A DNA stretch of 64,000 nucleotides from Chitinophaga pinensis (GTDB lineage Bacteria > Bacteroidota > Bacteroidia > Flavobacteriales_D > Crocinitomicaceae), in assembly GCA_945883825.1 (NCBI GenBank), contig CAMCYF010000001.1, forward strand, positions 213,673-277,672. The letters are read 5' to 3'. How positions within the stretch are numbered: position 1 is the stretch's first letter; each line of letters starts with the position of its first letter. The translations under genes and the position numbers were made by a program. The notes under the pieces are model-generated. The model was given only the letters and a program-made list of their open reading frames with translations. It had not been told where the DNA came from and did no database searches. Shown one piece after another: positions 63,941 to 64,000 of the stretch.

Positions 63941-64000
63941 AGTTTTTAAAGTTTAGTATTTATTATAAAAAAGAGTGATGTCCCAATTATCAGTATTGGT

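Overview
This window is an AT-rich piece of a Bacteroidota chromosome, most likely Flavobacteriales and perhaps Crocinitomicaceae/Fluviicola-like (the family is inferred). The signs are promoters of the TTTG-N18-20-TAnnTTTG type, proteins with type IX secretion (T9SS) tails, the rpmB-rpmG-DUF4295-ftsY cluster, a 315-residue NusB, leucine dehydrogenase, and a peroxiredoxin/thioredoxin/small-protein cluster. Three tRNA genes are present (Asn-GUU, Lys-UUU, Leu-UAG). I saw no rRNA, no CRISPR array and no intact insertion sequence.

Layout. 1-4453: partial rarA, a secreted PA-domain protein with a T9SS tail, and umuDC. 4454-9950: an accessory patch with a lipoprotein, an unknown protein, two paralogous leucine-rich-repeat (LRR) secreted proteins, the 3' end of a tyrosine recombinase, a YhcG/DUF1016 nuclease, and tRNA-Asn with a duplicated 3' end. 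An orphan copy of one LRR gene's last codons and terminator lies just after umuC. 10044-30410: mostly core genes: slyD, a speD-speE fusion, a MutS2-like ATPase without Smr, a wrecked esterase gene, a DOMON/dockerin-like protein, yajC, a DUF1573 protein, nusB, leucine dehydrogenase, ABC systems, lhgO, gmhA, nhaC, uvrA and aroK. 30506-49816: tRNA-Lys, a BamA-like protein, a 46-residue lipoprotein, pyrF, prfA, a thioredoxin/peroxiredoxin cluster, tig, tRNA-Leu, mlaFE, a SprT-like protein, manC, dusB, a three-gene envelope cluster, ftsY, small ribosomal proteins, xerD, aroQ and a ZIP transporter.

49817-64000 is a second accessory region. It has long gene-poor spacers, a PIG-V-like GT-C membrane protein, a two-gene unit (two-TM protein plus a possible BECR-type nuclease-like protein), small lipoproteins and hypotheticals, and a minus-strand cluster of four genes: an 800-residue membrane protein, a 1175-residue zinc-ribbon/NACHT/TPR protein, an unknown 186-residue protein, and a stand-alone 85-residue domain resembling the head domain of McrA-like nucleases.

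The most interesting observation is that the membrane protein and the NACHT protein appear to share a module of about 200 residues: an 'SFG' start, an RNxxxxGHG HEPN-like motif, and a beta-rich tail ending in a 'SYTxGxxIK'-like stretch. This suggests a two-component membrane-plus-STAND system, plausibly anti-phage or stress-sensing, that I do not recognise as a described system. Its function is inference.
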